In this document: one piece after another, positions 25,865 through 34,851 of the stretch
Layout of the letters: each line of letters opens with the position of its first letter
Position numbering within the stretch: the stretch's first letter is position 1
DNA from: an uncultured Chlorobiaceae bacterium
GTDB taxonomy: Bacteria > Bacteroidota > Chlorobiia > Chlorobiales > Chlorobiaceae
Direction: 5' to 3'
DNA: 64,000 nucleotides
NCBI GenBank assembly: GCA_903824045.1
Contig: CAIJVD010000035.1
Span: 1 to 64,000 of the forward strand
Translations under genes and position numbers: made by a program
The notes under the pieces: model-generated
Told to the model about the DNA's origin: nothing
Database searches by the model: none
The model's input: only the letters and a program-made list of their open reading frames with translations

Positions 25865-27163
25865 ATGAACAGCTTTCTCCTCTCTCTCTATTCAAGCCTC
25901 TCACCTCTCGCTTTTGGTGCCGCAAGGCTTTTGATCCCGCTTCAGCCGAGGCTCCGGACTTTTTTCTCAGTACGCGAGGGCTCCATCGGTGCGCTTGAAC
26001 AGACGGTAGCAACGCTCCCCAGCTCTTCATTCAGGCTCTGGGTTCATGCGGCCTCGGTCGGCGAGTTCGAGCAGGCCCGGCCGGTCATCGCCCGGCTGAA
26101 GGAGAAACACCCGGATATCGCGCTCTTCGTCTCCTTCCTTTCCGACTCGGGCTATAACGCCAGAAAAAACTTCCCGGATGCCGCCGCGGTCTTCTACCTT
26201 CCCGCAGATACCCGCGCCAATGCCCGCAAGCTGCAGAAGCTGATCAAGCCCGATTTGATGCTCCTCATGCGCTACGACTTCTGGCCAAACCATCTGCTCG
26301 AAGCCAGAAAACAGGGGGTGCGCCTCATGCTTGCCGCAGCAGTGCTGCAGGAGAACTCCCACTACTTCAACCCGCTCCTGAAACGGTTCTGGCAGGAGAT
26401 CTTCACCCTCTTCGAGCAGATCTTTACCGCATCGGCAAAGGATACCCAAGCCTTCAGGAAGCAGTTCGGCTGCCTTCAGGCCGAAACCGCGGGTGACCCG
26501 CGCTTCGACCAGGTGGTGCTGCGCAGCCTGAACTGCTCGAAGGTCGATCACCTCAGGCCCTTTTACGAGAACCGCACGGTACTCTGCGCCGGCAGCGTAT
26601 GGGAACAGGATACAGCGCTGCTTCTCGACGCCTGGCAGAAGCTGGAAAAACGACCGGCACTGATCCTCGTCCCCCACGAGGTGAAGCCCGAACACCTGCA
26701 ACGCCTTTACCTCGACCTGCAAAAGCGATCCATCGACTGTGTGCCGGTCTCGGCAATCGACCAAACATTCGACGCCCGACGCCAGGTGCTCGTTATCGAC
26801 CAGGTCGGCTATCTGGCCGAGCTCTACTCGATTGCCTCCTTCGCCTACGTTGGCGGGGGGTTCGGCGTCAACGTGCACAACACCCTTGAGCCGGCAGTCT
26901 ACGGACTCCCGGTGATTTTCGGCCCACGCCATCACAACTCCCCCGAAGCCGAAGGGCTTGCCGCAGCGGGCGGTGCCACCGTGGTTCATGACCGGCAGTC
27001 ACTCACCTCAATTCTCAGAGTCTTAACCTCCGACCCCGCCGAGCGACAGCGAATCGGACGTATTGCCGGAAGATTCGTCACTGAACGAACCGGAGCGACG
27101 GCAAAGATTGCCGGCAGCATCGAACAGCTCTACGCGGATGCAAAAAAATGTATATTTGCATAA
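25865..27163 (+). CDS. waaA: Kdo transferase (3-deoxy-D-manno-octulosonic acid transferase)
   Basis: WaaA (KdtA) adds Kdo from CMP-Kdo to lipid A precursors at the inner face of the inner membrane, so the organism makes lipopolysaccharide. The 432 residues begin with an amphipathic/membrane anchor (about 3-25), then the N-terminal GT-B half with LWVHAASVGEFEQARPVI and the catalytic Glu of that stretch, and the donor half with AGSVWEQD, YVGGGFGVNVHNTLEPA and PVIFGPRHHN. It starts the + strand run waaA-DUF4293-pdxA-ftsE. Confidence 0.94.
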   Translation: MNSFLLSLYSSLSPLAFGAARLLIPLQPRLRTFFSVREGSIGALEQTVATLPSSSFRLWVHAASVGEFEQARPVIARLKEKHPDIALFVSFLSDSGYNARKNFPDAAAVFYLPADTRANARKLQKLIKPDLMLLMRYDFWPNHLLEARKQGVRLMLAAAVLQENSHYFNPLLKRFWQEIFTLFEQIFTASAKDTQAFRKQFGCLQAETAGDPRFDQVVLRSLNCSKVDHLRPFYENRTVLCAGSVWEQDTALLLDAWQKLEKRPALILVPHEVKPEHLQRLYLDLQKRSIDCVPVSAIDQTFDARRQVLVIDQVGYLAELYSIASFAYVGGGFGVNVHNTLEPAVYGLPVIFGPRHHNSPEAEGLAAAGGATVVHDRQSLTSILRVLTSDPAERQRIGRIAGRFVTERTGATAKIAGSIEQLYADAKKCIFA

Positions 27164-27196
27164 AATCGTAACCACTACCCTTAAACACTGATAACC

Positions 27197-27661
27197 ATGT
27201 TGTCAAGAATTCAGAACCTCTACCTCTTCCTTGCAGGAGTACTGGCCATCCTGAGCATGCTTTTCCCCATCTGGAGCTTCAGCACCGGCAAGGTCTATGT
27301 TGTTGCCGACTTCAGACCCTACGCAGACGCCGGCATTATTGAAGTCGCCGCCAGTTACGGCAGCATCGTCTTTTCGGTCCTCACCGCCATCACTTCGTTT
27401 GCCGCAATCTTTCTCTTCAAGAACCGGAAGCTGCAGCAGAAGCTGGTACTGCTCGCCATCGCCTTCTTCGCCGGCGACCTCTTTTCGGGTCTGACCGCGG
27501 CCCACTTCATGAACGAGTATTTCAAATGCACCTGCATCAATGCCACGCACGGGCCTGAAGCCGGCTTTTTCCTGATTCTGCCCGAACCGGTACTCTTCTG
27601 GCTCGCTCTCGGCGGCATCAAGAAGGATGACAAGATCGCCAATGCTTACAAAAGGCTCTGA
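27197..27661 (+). CDS. DUF4293 family membrane protein
   Basis: A 154-residue four-helix membrane protein of a family typical of Bacteroidota and Chlorobi. The N-terminal MLSRIQNLYLFLAGVLAILSM is the family's usual opening, with further hydrophobic segments near residues 52-72, 82-100 and 125-140. A CTC pair of cysteines (about residue 112) sits in the last extracytoplasmic loop. Function is unknown. It ends 2 bases before pdxA. Confidence 0.85.
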   Translation: MLSRIQNLYLFLAGVLAILSMLFPIWSFSTGKVYVVADFRPYADAGIIEVAASYGSIVFSVLTAITSFAAIFLFKNRKLQQKLVLLAIAFFAGDLFSGLTAAHFMNEYFKCTCINATHGPEAGFFLILPEPVLFWLALGGIKKDDKIANAYKRL

Positions 27662-27663
27662 AG

Positions 27664-28689
27664 ATGCGCATTGCCTGCTCAATCGGTGATCCCCACGGCA
27701 TCGGGCCGGAGATCATCCTGAAAAGCTTTCTCGCCTTCAAAGATTCCGGCCACACACTGGTTGTTGCCGGCTCTTTCGCCGCAATGGAGCACTACAGAGA
27801 TCTGCTCGCCCTTCCTGTGAGGCTCGAAAAAATCGACGACAGATCCGCCATTGCCGAACGCACTTCAGCGAACGACCCGCTTCAGGTGCTCAATATTGCA
27901 GACTCCGGCGCCATAGTCTCCGGCGCCATAGTCCCCGGCACCATCTCGGCCGAAGCGGGCAGAGTCGCCATGCAGTCGCTCCAGGCAGCCGCAGAGCTCT
28001 GCCGCGATGGCCTATGCGACGCGCTTGTCACCGCCCCGATCCACAAGGAGGCCATCGCCCTCGCAGGATACCGCGATACCGGCCACACCGGCTTTCTCGG
28101 CCGGATGTTTGGAGTGAGTGCACCCACCATGATGTTCTTTGATGCCGAAACGGAGCTCAAGGTAGCGCTCGCCACGATTCACGTGCCGCTTGAGGCGGTT
28201 CCGGGCCTGATCAGAACCATGGACCTTGACCACTTTCTCCAGTCGCTTGCCAGCTCCCTCAAAACAGATTTCGGCTTGACCGACCCCCGCATTGCGCTGC
28301 TTGGCCTCAATCCCCACGCCTCCGACGGCGGCGTTATGGGCCGGGAGGAGGCCGAGGTGATCGAACCATCTATCAAGCGCCTTTCGGCACACATGAAAAT
28401 CGAGGGCCCCTTTCCATCCGACGGATTTTTCGGTGCAAAACGCTACGGTAATTACGATATTGTTGTGGCGATGTACCACGATCAGGGGTTGCTCCCCTTC
28501 AAGGTGCTTGCATTCGACACCGGCGTGAACGTCACGCTCGGCCTGCCGATCGTCAGAACCTCGCCCGACCACGGCACAAGCTTTGATATTGCAGGAAAAG
28601 GCCGCGCATCCGAACGGAGCTTCATCGAAGCCGTGCGGCTTGCAATCAGAATAGTAGAGAACAGAACAACAACTCAGTCCCAACCATGA
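27664..28689 (+). CDS. pdxA: 4-hydroxythreonine-4-phosphate dehydrogenase
   Basis: PdxA oxidises 4-phosphohydroxy-threonine in the DXP-dependent route to pyridoxal phosphate. The 341 residues show SIGDPHGIGPEIIL at the N-terminus, TAPIHKEAIALAG (metal and phosphate binding), YRDTGHTGFL, and MYHDQGLLPFK plus RTSPDHGTSFDIAGKG near the C-terminus, as expected. It overlaps ftsE by 4 bases (ATGA). Confidence 0.96.
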   Translation: MRIACSIGDPHGIGPEIILKSFLAFKDSGHTLVVAGSFAAMEHYRDLLALPVRLEKIDDRSAIAERTSANDPLQVLNIADSGAIVSGAIVPGTISAEAGRVAMQSLQAAAELCRDGLCDALVTAPIHKEAIALAGYRDTGHTGFLGRMFGVSAPTMMFFDAETELKVALATIHVPLEAVPGLIRTMDLDHFLQSLASSLKTDFGLTDPRIALLGLNPHASDGGVMGREEAEVIEPSIKRLSAHMKIEGPFPSDGFFGAKRYGNYDIVVAMYHDQGLLPFKVLAFDTGVNVTLGLPIVRTSPDHGTSFDIAGKGRASERSFIEAVRLAIRIVENRTTTQSQP

Positions 28690-29381
28690 TCTCATTCATC
28701 GACGTCGATCTCGAGCTTGACAAAAAACCGCTCTTCCAGAACCTGAACCTCACCATCGAAAAAGGCGAACTGGTTTATATTGTCGGCAAAAGCGGCAGCG
28801 GCAAAACCACACTGCTGAAATCGCTCTACATGGATGTGAAGCCGAAAAAAGGCGAGATCCGAATAGCCGGATACAGTTCACGCACCATCAAAAAACGCCA
28901 GATCCCGCTCCTGCGCCGCAAGCTCGGCATCGTCTTCCAGGATTTCCGCCTGCTCGAAGACCGCAACGTGTACGACAACCTCGCCTTTGTGCTTGAGGTA
29001 ACCGGCACAAAAGACAAGCTCATCAAAGACAAGGTGATGCAGGCGCTCGCAAGCGTCGGGCTCGAACATGCCGCAAAACAGATGCCCCTCCACCTTTCGG
29101 GCGGCGAACAGCAGCGAATTGCCATCGCACGGGCGCTGGTACGCGAACCACTCGTCATCCTCGCCGACGAACCCACCGGCAACCTCGACCCCGACACCTC
29201 ACTGGAGATTCTCGACTACCTCAAACGGATAAACCAACAAGGCATCGTCGTCCTCATCGGCACCCACGACTACGAGCTCGTGCGCCACTCCCCCTCAAGA
29301 ACCCTGCAAATCAAGGAGCTCAACCTCCAGGATACCACCATAGAACCCTCCACCACAGGCTTCAGGCCAGCAAGCAGCTGA
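28686..29381 (+). CDS. ftsE: Cell division ABC ATPase FtsE
   Basis: FtsE is the ATPase of the FtsEX complex that controls peptidoglycan hydrolase activators at the septum. The 231 residues hold Walker A GKSGSGKT, the Q loop [15 protein letters not shown], the ABC signature [15 protein letters not shown] and Walker [14 protein letters not shown]. The FQDFRLL and NVYDN wording is the FtsE subfamily pattern rather than LolD. ftsX is not next to it, a separation also seen in other Bacteroidota/Chlorobi. The EnvC-like protein at 52.3-53.8 kb could be its effector. Confidence 0.92.
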   Translation: MISFIDVDLELDKKPLFQNLNLTIEKGELVYIVGKSGSGKTTLLKSLYMDVKPKKGEIRIAGYSSRTIKKRQIPLLRRKLGIVFQDFRLLEDRNVYDNLAFVLEVTGTKDKLIKDKVMQALASVGLEHAAKQMPLHLSGGEQQRIAIARALVREPLVILADEPTGNLDPDTSLEILDYLKRINQQGIVVLIGTHDYELVRHSPSRTLQIKELNLQDTTIEPSTTGFRPASS

Positions 29382-29496
29382 CCCGTCCGATCCGTCAGAT
29401 TCTAACAATCCCCTTGCAATCAGGGTAGGCGGGGCACCCCAAAAATTGCTTGCCAGCGTTTTTGCCGGTCTGCGCCGTACGCAGGACGGTCGGCTC

Positions 29497-29910
29497 TCAT
29501 TCCGCATTGCCCCGATGCACCAACCGTGCCGTAGCAAGCTGTTCGCTGTAGCCGCCCCCCTCAATGAACCGGGTTTCAAGCGAGGCTATCTGCTGGTCAA
29601 GCAAAAAATCGGTCTGGTTGATTAAACAGATCAAGGCATTGGCCCGCACGGCAGGGTCAGCATGCTCAAGCCAAGCCGCATAAACTCCCCATCTTTGCTG
29701 ATCCGTCAAATCGCTCAGATCTGTCAGATCAGCCTTGAATTTCCGGGGAACCTGCCGGACGGCAAGCGCTTCCGGGCAGTCGGGCGCCCGCTGCCCGAGA
29801 CGGCGGTGACGCAGAAAATCTTCGCAGTCAAGCAGAAGCTCTTCAAGGCTTGCGCGAGCAACGTTGACCAGCCGAAGTTCGGTTTGCGACGAGGTAGGGA
29901 TGCCAGGCGG
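29497..29910 (-). pseudogene. Four-helix-bundle suffix-domain protein, N-terminus lost
   Basis: Read on the minus strand, one frame runs QTELRLVNVARASLEELLLD, EDFLRHRR, then a low-complexity LTDLSDLTDQ stretch and NALICLINQTDFLLDQQIAS, ending GNAE. This matches the C-terminal two thirds of the four helix bundle suffix-domain (S23-like) proteins. The expected N-terminal helices are missing: upstream of position 29885 the frame becomes Pro-rich and unlike the family. No start with a ribosome binding site is present. The only ATG giving a frame (29709) covers just the suffix. It is probably a decayed gene. The 115 bases between it and ftsE hold no further gene. Confidence 0.6.
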
Positions 29911-29961
29911 CGGTAAGAGGAAACTCGCATCGAAAGAGTTGGGGTGCGTGGGGAAACAGAT

Positions 29962-29998
29962 AAGCGTCAGGACGGCTTTTGTGGCCGTCCTGACGCTT
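29962..29998 (-). terminator. Long perfect hairpin downstream of nrdJ
   Basis: AAGCGTCAGGACGGC and its exact complement GCCGTCCTGACGCTT form a 15-base-pair stem around a 7-base loop. It lies 33 bases after the nrdJ stop on the minus strand, so it most likely ends that transcript, although only a short T-poor stretch follows. Confidence 0.65.
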
Positions 29999-30031
29999 TA
30001 TATTCAAAATCCTGCCATCCCGCCAGTGAAA

Positions 30032-33000
30032 TCAGGAGCAGCCGGTGGTCATGCCGCAGTCTTCACAGACTTTGCAAGTGCCGTTTTGCTTGACGCGGAC
30101 TGAGCCGCAGTTTTCGCACTGTTCCCCGGTGTAGCCCTGAATTTTGGCCTGGTAGGCCTGGCTTTTCAGGGTTGCGGTGGGGCCGGAGTCTGGATGGGCG
30201 ACGAGTGAGGGCTCGATGACCTCGGCATGGGCTGAGTGGCCATTCTGTTTGCCTTCCGGGTCGCCCTCACTGACCTCATCGACGGCTTTGACGTGGACGA
30301 AGTCCTTGCGGCCGAGGTAGTCGTAGCCGATTGAGCGGAAGACGTAGTCGAGGATGGAGGTGGAGTTCTTGATGGCGTTGTGGCCCTGAACGGCACCTGC
30401 GGGCTCGAAGCGGGTAAAGGTGAAGCTGTCGACAAGCTCTTCGAGCGGCATGCCGTATTGCAGGGCCTTGGAGGCGAGCACGGCGAAGCAGTTGAGGAGG
30501 CCCTTGAAGGAGGCACCCTCTTTGTACATGTCGATAAAGACCTCGCCGAGTGAACCGTCTTCGTATTCGCCTGTGCGGAGGAAGACCTTGTGGCCGCCGA
30601 CGTATGCTTCACGAATGTATCCCTTGCGGCGTTTGGGCAGGTGACGACGTTCTGAACGGTGGTAAACCCGCTCGACAATGCGCTCCTGAACCTCTCTTGG
30701 TCCCTTGGTTTCGTCCAGGTCCTCTTCGTTGCCGAGCATGATGACCTCGTCGAGATCCCCGTAGCTGGAGATGTTGAGCGGCTGGGAGAGTTTGGAGCCG
30801 TCGCGATAGACAGTGATTGCCTTGATCATATGCTGCCATGCGGACTGGAATACCTCACCGATCTCGGCAGTGGTTGCGGTTCCGGGCATGTTGACGGTTT
30901 TGGAGATCGCGCCGGAGATGAATGGCTGGACGGAGGACATCATGCGCACATGGGCCATGTGCTTGATATAGCGCTCACCCTTCTTGCCGCACCGGCTGGC
31001 GCAGTCGAAGACGGGCAGGTGCTCGAGCTTGAGGTGCGGTGCACCCTCGATGGTCATGGTTCCGCAGACGTAGTCGTTGGCTGATTCTGCATCCTCGGGC
31101 GTGGCGCCGAGGGCTTCGAGCATATTGAAATCGGGGTCGTTGAGCTGCGCGTCGCTAAAGCCGAGAGAGGCGCAGAACTCTTCGCCAAGAATCCACTTGT
31201 TGAAGGCGAAGCGGATATCGAAGACCGTTTCGAGCTGTGCCTCGACCACCTCGATCTTGTCATCGGTAAAGCCGCGGCTCTTGAGCCACTGTCGGTTGAT
31301 GGAGGGCGAGCCGGCAAGCGTGCCGTGGCCCTTGCAGTAGTGTTCGATCTCGTCGATCTGCGCTAAGGTGTAGCCAAGGCGCTCAAGGGCCTTGTGGACC
31401 GACTGGTTGACGATCTTGAAGTAGCCTCCGCCGGCGAGCTTCTTGAACTTGACGATGGCGAACTCGGGCTCGATGCCGGTGGTGTCGCAGTCCATGACGA
31501 GGCCGATGGTGCCGGTTGGCGCAATGACGCTGACCTGGGCGTTGCGGAATCCATGCTTCTCGCCTTTCTGGAGCGCCTCGTCCCATATTTTACCTGCTGC
31601 CTCAAAGAGCTCAGAGGGGCAGTACTCCGAGTCCAGGCCGCGCGGACTGACCGTCAACCCTTCATACTCCTCTTCTGCATTATTGCGGGCGGCCCGGCGG
31701 TGGTTGCGGATGACGCGAAGCATCTCCTCAGCGTTAGCCTTGTAGCCGGCAAACGGGCCGAGGTCGCGGGCCATCTCGGCGGAGGTTGCATAGGCCTGGC
31801 CGGTCATGATTGCCGAAATAGAACCTGCAAGAGCAAGCGCCTTTGGTGAATCGTAAGGGATGCCGAGCACCATCAGCACGGTGCCAAGGTTGGCAAAGCC
31901 GAGGCCGAGCGTACGGAACTCGTAGCTGAGGCGGGCGATCTCCCTCGAAGGGAAATGGGCCATGAGTACGGAGATCTCAAGCACAATCGTCCAGAGGCTG
32001 GAAGCGTGCTGCAGCTCTTTGACCTTGACCTTTCCGGTTGCCTCGTCGATGAAATGAATCAGGTTGAGGCTGGAGAGGTTGCAGGCCGAATCGTCGAGGA
32101 ACATGTACTCGCTGCAATTGTGGATACCGATACCGTTAGCGATAAAGTGGCTGGTCTCCGGCTCTGTAAGATCAAACACCGGTTCCTCGCCCAGAGAGAC
32201 AAGAGAAGCAACCGTATCGACAAGCGAATCACGATAGACGCCTACCATCTCGTTCATACGGGCAAGTTCCGCCGCTTTCCAGCTCTCCGCCATGAACCCG
32301 ATATGCTCTTCAAAAAGAACTCTGGAGCTTCGGCTGATTCGCAGGCTGTGCATCTGCTTGACCGAGTACTCTTTCGTACCGCCGTTGCCGTCGGGAAAAA
32401 GGGATACAAGATCTCCCGCCCTGCGATCCTCATAGATTTTCGATTTGATACCGAAATTGAGCAGAAGAAGTTGAACCTGCCGAAGCAGTTCGAGAGAGGT
32501 GGAGTCGAGCGCAACGTATTGCGATTTCTCTCCGTAGTTGGCAACAGTTCCATCGGCTGTAAAGAGCCCGCGCAACAAAGCCTCCTGCTCAGCACGAACA
32601 AGGCGGTAAACCTCATCGGTAAACCTCTTGTTTTCGCTTCCCTGATCAAGTACGGCATAGGTTTCGAACTGGTGAAGAATCCGTGGACTGCCAACTGCCA
32701 CGCGAGCGGTGGTCGCAGTTTGGGTTACCGACCCCTGTTTGTTGTGTTCACCCAGTTCGGGACGCAACTCATTGATGCGTGCGTTAGCCCATTCGGCGAT
32801 TTCATGCTCAGCCTTGTCGACGGTAAAAAATGCGACACGGCGCTGCTCACCGGCAGCGGTTCTGTTCGCTGTGGTAGCAATACAACCGTCCCCGGCAAGC
32901 AGGCCGACAAGCTGGGCCAGATCTGCAGACCCGGTGCTCTGTTTGCCGAACCCCGCGCCGACAAGGCGAACCACATCGTCCTTGCTCAGCTCGCAAGCCT

Positions 33001-34585
33001 TGACATCTCCGCGATTTTCGGTAAAGACCCGATGATCGCCGGTCAGCTTCAACTGGTAACCGCTTTTCGTACGAAGCTCGTAAACCGGTTTTGTGCCGGT
33101 CGGAAAAATCTTTTCTACCCAATGCAACGCTCCATCGATGCTCTTGATACCTCGCGACTGGCCGACAAGGTCACCGATACGCTCAAGTCCACGGTCGGTT
33201 GCCACAAGGGTATCGGCAGTCACACAGGGGTTACTGGCATTGATACGGCCGCTCTTCGGGCAGGTGTGCCACTCGTTGATGGTGGTGTCGAACTGAAGTC
33301 CGGGATCGGCGCACTTCCATGCGCTCATCAGAATCTTCTCCCAGAGGTCACGGGCATTGACCACCCTGGCGACCTTGCCGGTCGTGCGCTCGCGAAGCTC
33401 CCATATATCGTTGTTTTCGACCGCCTTCATGAAGGCGTTGGTGACGCGGACGGTGTTGTTGGAATTCTGGCCGCCGACCGTCTGGTAGGCTTCCGACTCG
33501 TAGTTGGAGTCGTACTCCTCAAAATCGAGCGTGGTGTAACCCTGTTCGACGAGGGCAAGCACTCTGACGATATAGCTCATCGGAACGGCCCTTTCGAGTG
33601 CGTTCTTGATAAGGCGCTGCAGCTGCGGATTCTCCTTGCGGTCGGCGCCGTTGGTGATAGCCTCGTCAACAATGGCTTTGAGAAAACGGGAGCAGATCCT
33701 TGAACCTGCAACCAGAGAGGCAACCTTGTCCTCTTCTCGTGCCTTCCACTCTACAAATTTTTCAACGTCCGGATGGTCGATATCAACAATCACCATCTTG
33801 GCCGCCCTGCGGGTGGTACCACCTGATTTTATGGCGCCTGCCGCCGAATCAAAAATCTTCAGGAAGCTCATCAGGCCGGAGGAGCTGCCGCCGCCGCTCA
33901 GCTTTTCGCCGCCGGAACGGAGGTTGGAGTAGTTGGTGCCGGAACCGCTGCCGAATTTGAAAACCCTGGCCTCGCGGATGGCGAGATCAAAGATGCCTCC
34001 CTCGTTGACAAGGTCGTCGCTTACCGACTGGATAAAGCAGGCGTGTGCCTGGGGCCTGGTGTAGGCGTCTTCCGACTCCTTGACCTGCTCGGTCTCAGGA
34101 TCGACATGGAAATGACCCTGGGCAGGACCGGAGATGCCATAGGCAAAATTGAGACCAGTATTGAACCACTGCGGCGAGTTTGGCGCACCCATCTGGCGCA
34201 GAATCATGAAGGCGACCTCATCATAGAAGGCCACTGCATCTTCGGGTGTATCGAAGTAACCATTTTTTTCACCCCACTCTCTCCAGCATCCCGCAAGGCG
34301 ATGAACAACTTCCTTGAGGGAGTGTTCGCTTCCGGTCACCGGGTGACCTTTGCTGTCGAGCAGAAGCTCACCCTTTTCATTGCGCTGGGGAACCCCTGTT
34401 TTGCGAAAATACTTCTGCGCCAGAATGTCGGCGGCCACCTGCGACCAGTGTTTTGGCACCTCAACGTCGGTCATTTCGAACACCTTCGAGCCATCAGGAT
34501 TGCGAAGAACCGAAGAGCGCGAGGTGTACTCAAAACGGTCATAGACGTTTTCGCCGGGGCTGGTGAACAGGCGAGATATTTTCAT
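30032..34585 (-). CDS. nrdJ: Adenosylcobalamin-dependent ribonucleotide reductase (class II) with intein
   Basis: The 1517-residue precursor makes a class II reductase that turns ribonucleotides into deoxyribonucleotides using a cobalamin-derived thiyl radical. Outside the intein the host protein is 1147 residues. Expected cysteines are visible: redox Cys183 in AHACFIQ, the radical Cys824 in the N-x-C-x-E motif, and the second redox Cys in SACNLSSLNL shortly after. The C-terminus has a Cys-rich metal-binding-like end (CENCG, CKVCEDCG, final GCS). Residues 454-823 are an intein that splits the radical motif, so activity requires splicing. No cobalamin riboswitch consensus is visible in the 266 bases upstream, and no class I genes occur in the window. 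GTG/ATG choice is clear: ATG at 34585 opens MKISRLFT. Confidence 0.95.
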   Translation of the reverse strand: MKISRLFTSPGENVYDRFEYTSRSSVLRNPDGSKVFEMTDVEVPKHWSQVAADILAQKYFRKTGVPQRNEKGELLLDSKGHPVTGSEHSLKEVVHRLAGCWREWGEKNGYFDTPEDAVAFYDEVAFMILRQMGAPNSPQWFNTGLNFAYGISGPAQGHFHVDPETEQVKESEDAYTRPQAHACFIQSVSDDLVNEGGIFDLAIREARVFKFGSGSGTNYSNLRSGGEKLSGGGSSSGLMSFLKIFDSAAGAIKSGGTTRRAAKMVIVDIDHPDVEKFVEWKAREEDKVASLVAGSRICSRFLKAIVDEAITNGADRKENPQLQRLIKNALERAVPMSYIVRVLALVEQGYTTLDFEEYDSNYESEAYQTVGGQNSNNTVRVTNAFMKAVENNDIWELRERTTGKVARVVNARDLWEKILMSAWKCADPGLQFDTTINEWHTCPKSGRINASNPCVTADTLVATDRGLERIGDLVGQSRGIKSIDGALHWVEKIFPTGTKPVYELRTKSGYQLKLTGDHRVFTENRGDVKACELSKDDVVRLVGAGFGKQSTGSADLAQLVGLLAGDGCIATTANRTAAGEQRRVAFFTVDKAEHEIAEWANARINELRPELGEHNKQGSVTQTATTARVAVGSPRILHQFETYAVLDQGSENKRFTDEVYRLVRAEQEALLRGLFTADGTVANYGEKSQYVALDSTSLELLRQVQLLLLNFGIKSKIYEDRRAGDLVSLFPDGNGGTKEYSVKQMHSLRISRSSRVLFEEHIGFMAESWKAAELARMNEMVGVYRDSLVDTVASLVSLGEEPVFDLTEPETSHFIANGIGIHNCSEYMFLDDSACNLSSLNLIHFIDEATGKVKVKELQHASSLWTIVLEISVLMAHFPSREIARLSYEFRTLGLGFANLGTVLMVLGIPYDSPKALALAGSISAIMTGQAYATSAEMARDLGPFAGYKANAEEMLRVIRNHRRAARNNAEEEYEGLTVSPRGLDSEYCPSELFEAAGKIWDEALQKGEKHGFRNAQVSVIAPTGTIGLVMDCDTTGIEPEFAIVKFKKLAGGGYFKIVNQSVHKALERLGYTLAQIDEIEHYCKGHGTLAGSPSINRQWLKSRGFTDDKIEVVEAQLETVFDIRFAFNKWILGEEFCASLGFSDAQLNDPDFNMLEALGATPEDAESANDYVCGTMTIEGAPHLKLEHLPVFDCASRCGKKGERYIKHMAHVRMMSSVQPFISGAISKTVNMPGTATTAEIGEVFQSAWQHMIKAITVYRDGSKLSQPLNISSYGDLDEVIMLGNEEDLDETKGPREVQERIVERVYHRSERRHLPKRRKGYIREAYVGGHKVFLRTGEYEDGSLGEVFIDMYKEGASFKGLLNCFAVLASKALQYGMPLEELVDSFTFTRFEPAGAVQGHNAIKNSTSILDYVFRSIGYDYLGRKDFVHVKAVDEVSEGDPEGKQNGHSAHAEVIEPSLVAHPDSGPTATLKSQAYQAKIQGYTGEQCENCGSVRVKQNGTCKVCEDCGMTTGCS
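32117..33226 (-). mobile_element. Intein with LAGLIDADG homing endonuclease, inside nrdJ
   Basis: A 370-residue protein intron. Splicing blocks are all readable: block A CVTADTLVAT with nucleophile Cys1, block B LTGDHRVF with TxxH (Thr62, His65), block F near VFDLTEPETSHFIANG and block G GIHN with the terminal His-Asn; the next host residue is Cys, as required. Two dodecapeptide motifs of a LAGLIDADG endonuclease are LVGLLAGDG (106-114) and LLRGLFTADG (217-226), both with their acidic residue, so homing could still be active. The insertion is between Pro and Cys of the NPCSE radical motif. Boundaries are set by the conserved splice residues. Confidence 0.93.
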
Positions 34586-34851
34586 AAGAGCGGCTCCGGA
34601 ATCTGTGTTGGGGAGTAGGATATAAAGTGCTATAAAATATACGCTTAACGCTCAACAGAAGGAAAAGCCCTTTAGCTGGCTGCCGTCGAGCGGACGATGA
34701 AGTCAATATAGGAAAAGTTAAATATCCGTCATGGGGCAGAGGGGAATTTTCACCTTTTTTTCTGGCTCAAAAAAGGCCAAACCAGCGGGATCGCCCGATA
34801 CTCAAGGCGACAGCGGCAAAAATATTTTTTTGTGCCGATCGATCCGTCCGC
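34586..34851. other. Gap between nrdJ and the NAD-dependent epimerase gene
   Basis: This 266-base region must hold the nrdJ promoter on the minus strand. AT-rich patches (for example TATATTTTATAG read on the minus strand near 34630-34645) could serve as -10 elements, but I cannot define a promoter. There is no cobalamin-box consensus. An open + frame crossing it is not convincing. Confidence 0.3.

Noticed and set aside
31955-33703. 582-codon open frame on the + strand
   Set aside because: It lies wholly antisense to nrdJ and its intein, whose protein matches known motifs throughout; codon bias of the real gene leaves the reverse strand open.
34586-34851. Cobalamin riboswitch upstream of the B12-dependent reductase
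   Set aside because: I looked for the conserved GCCACTG-type box and surrounding stems on the minus strand and found none.
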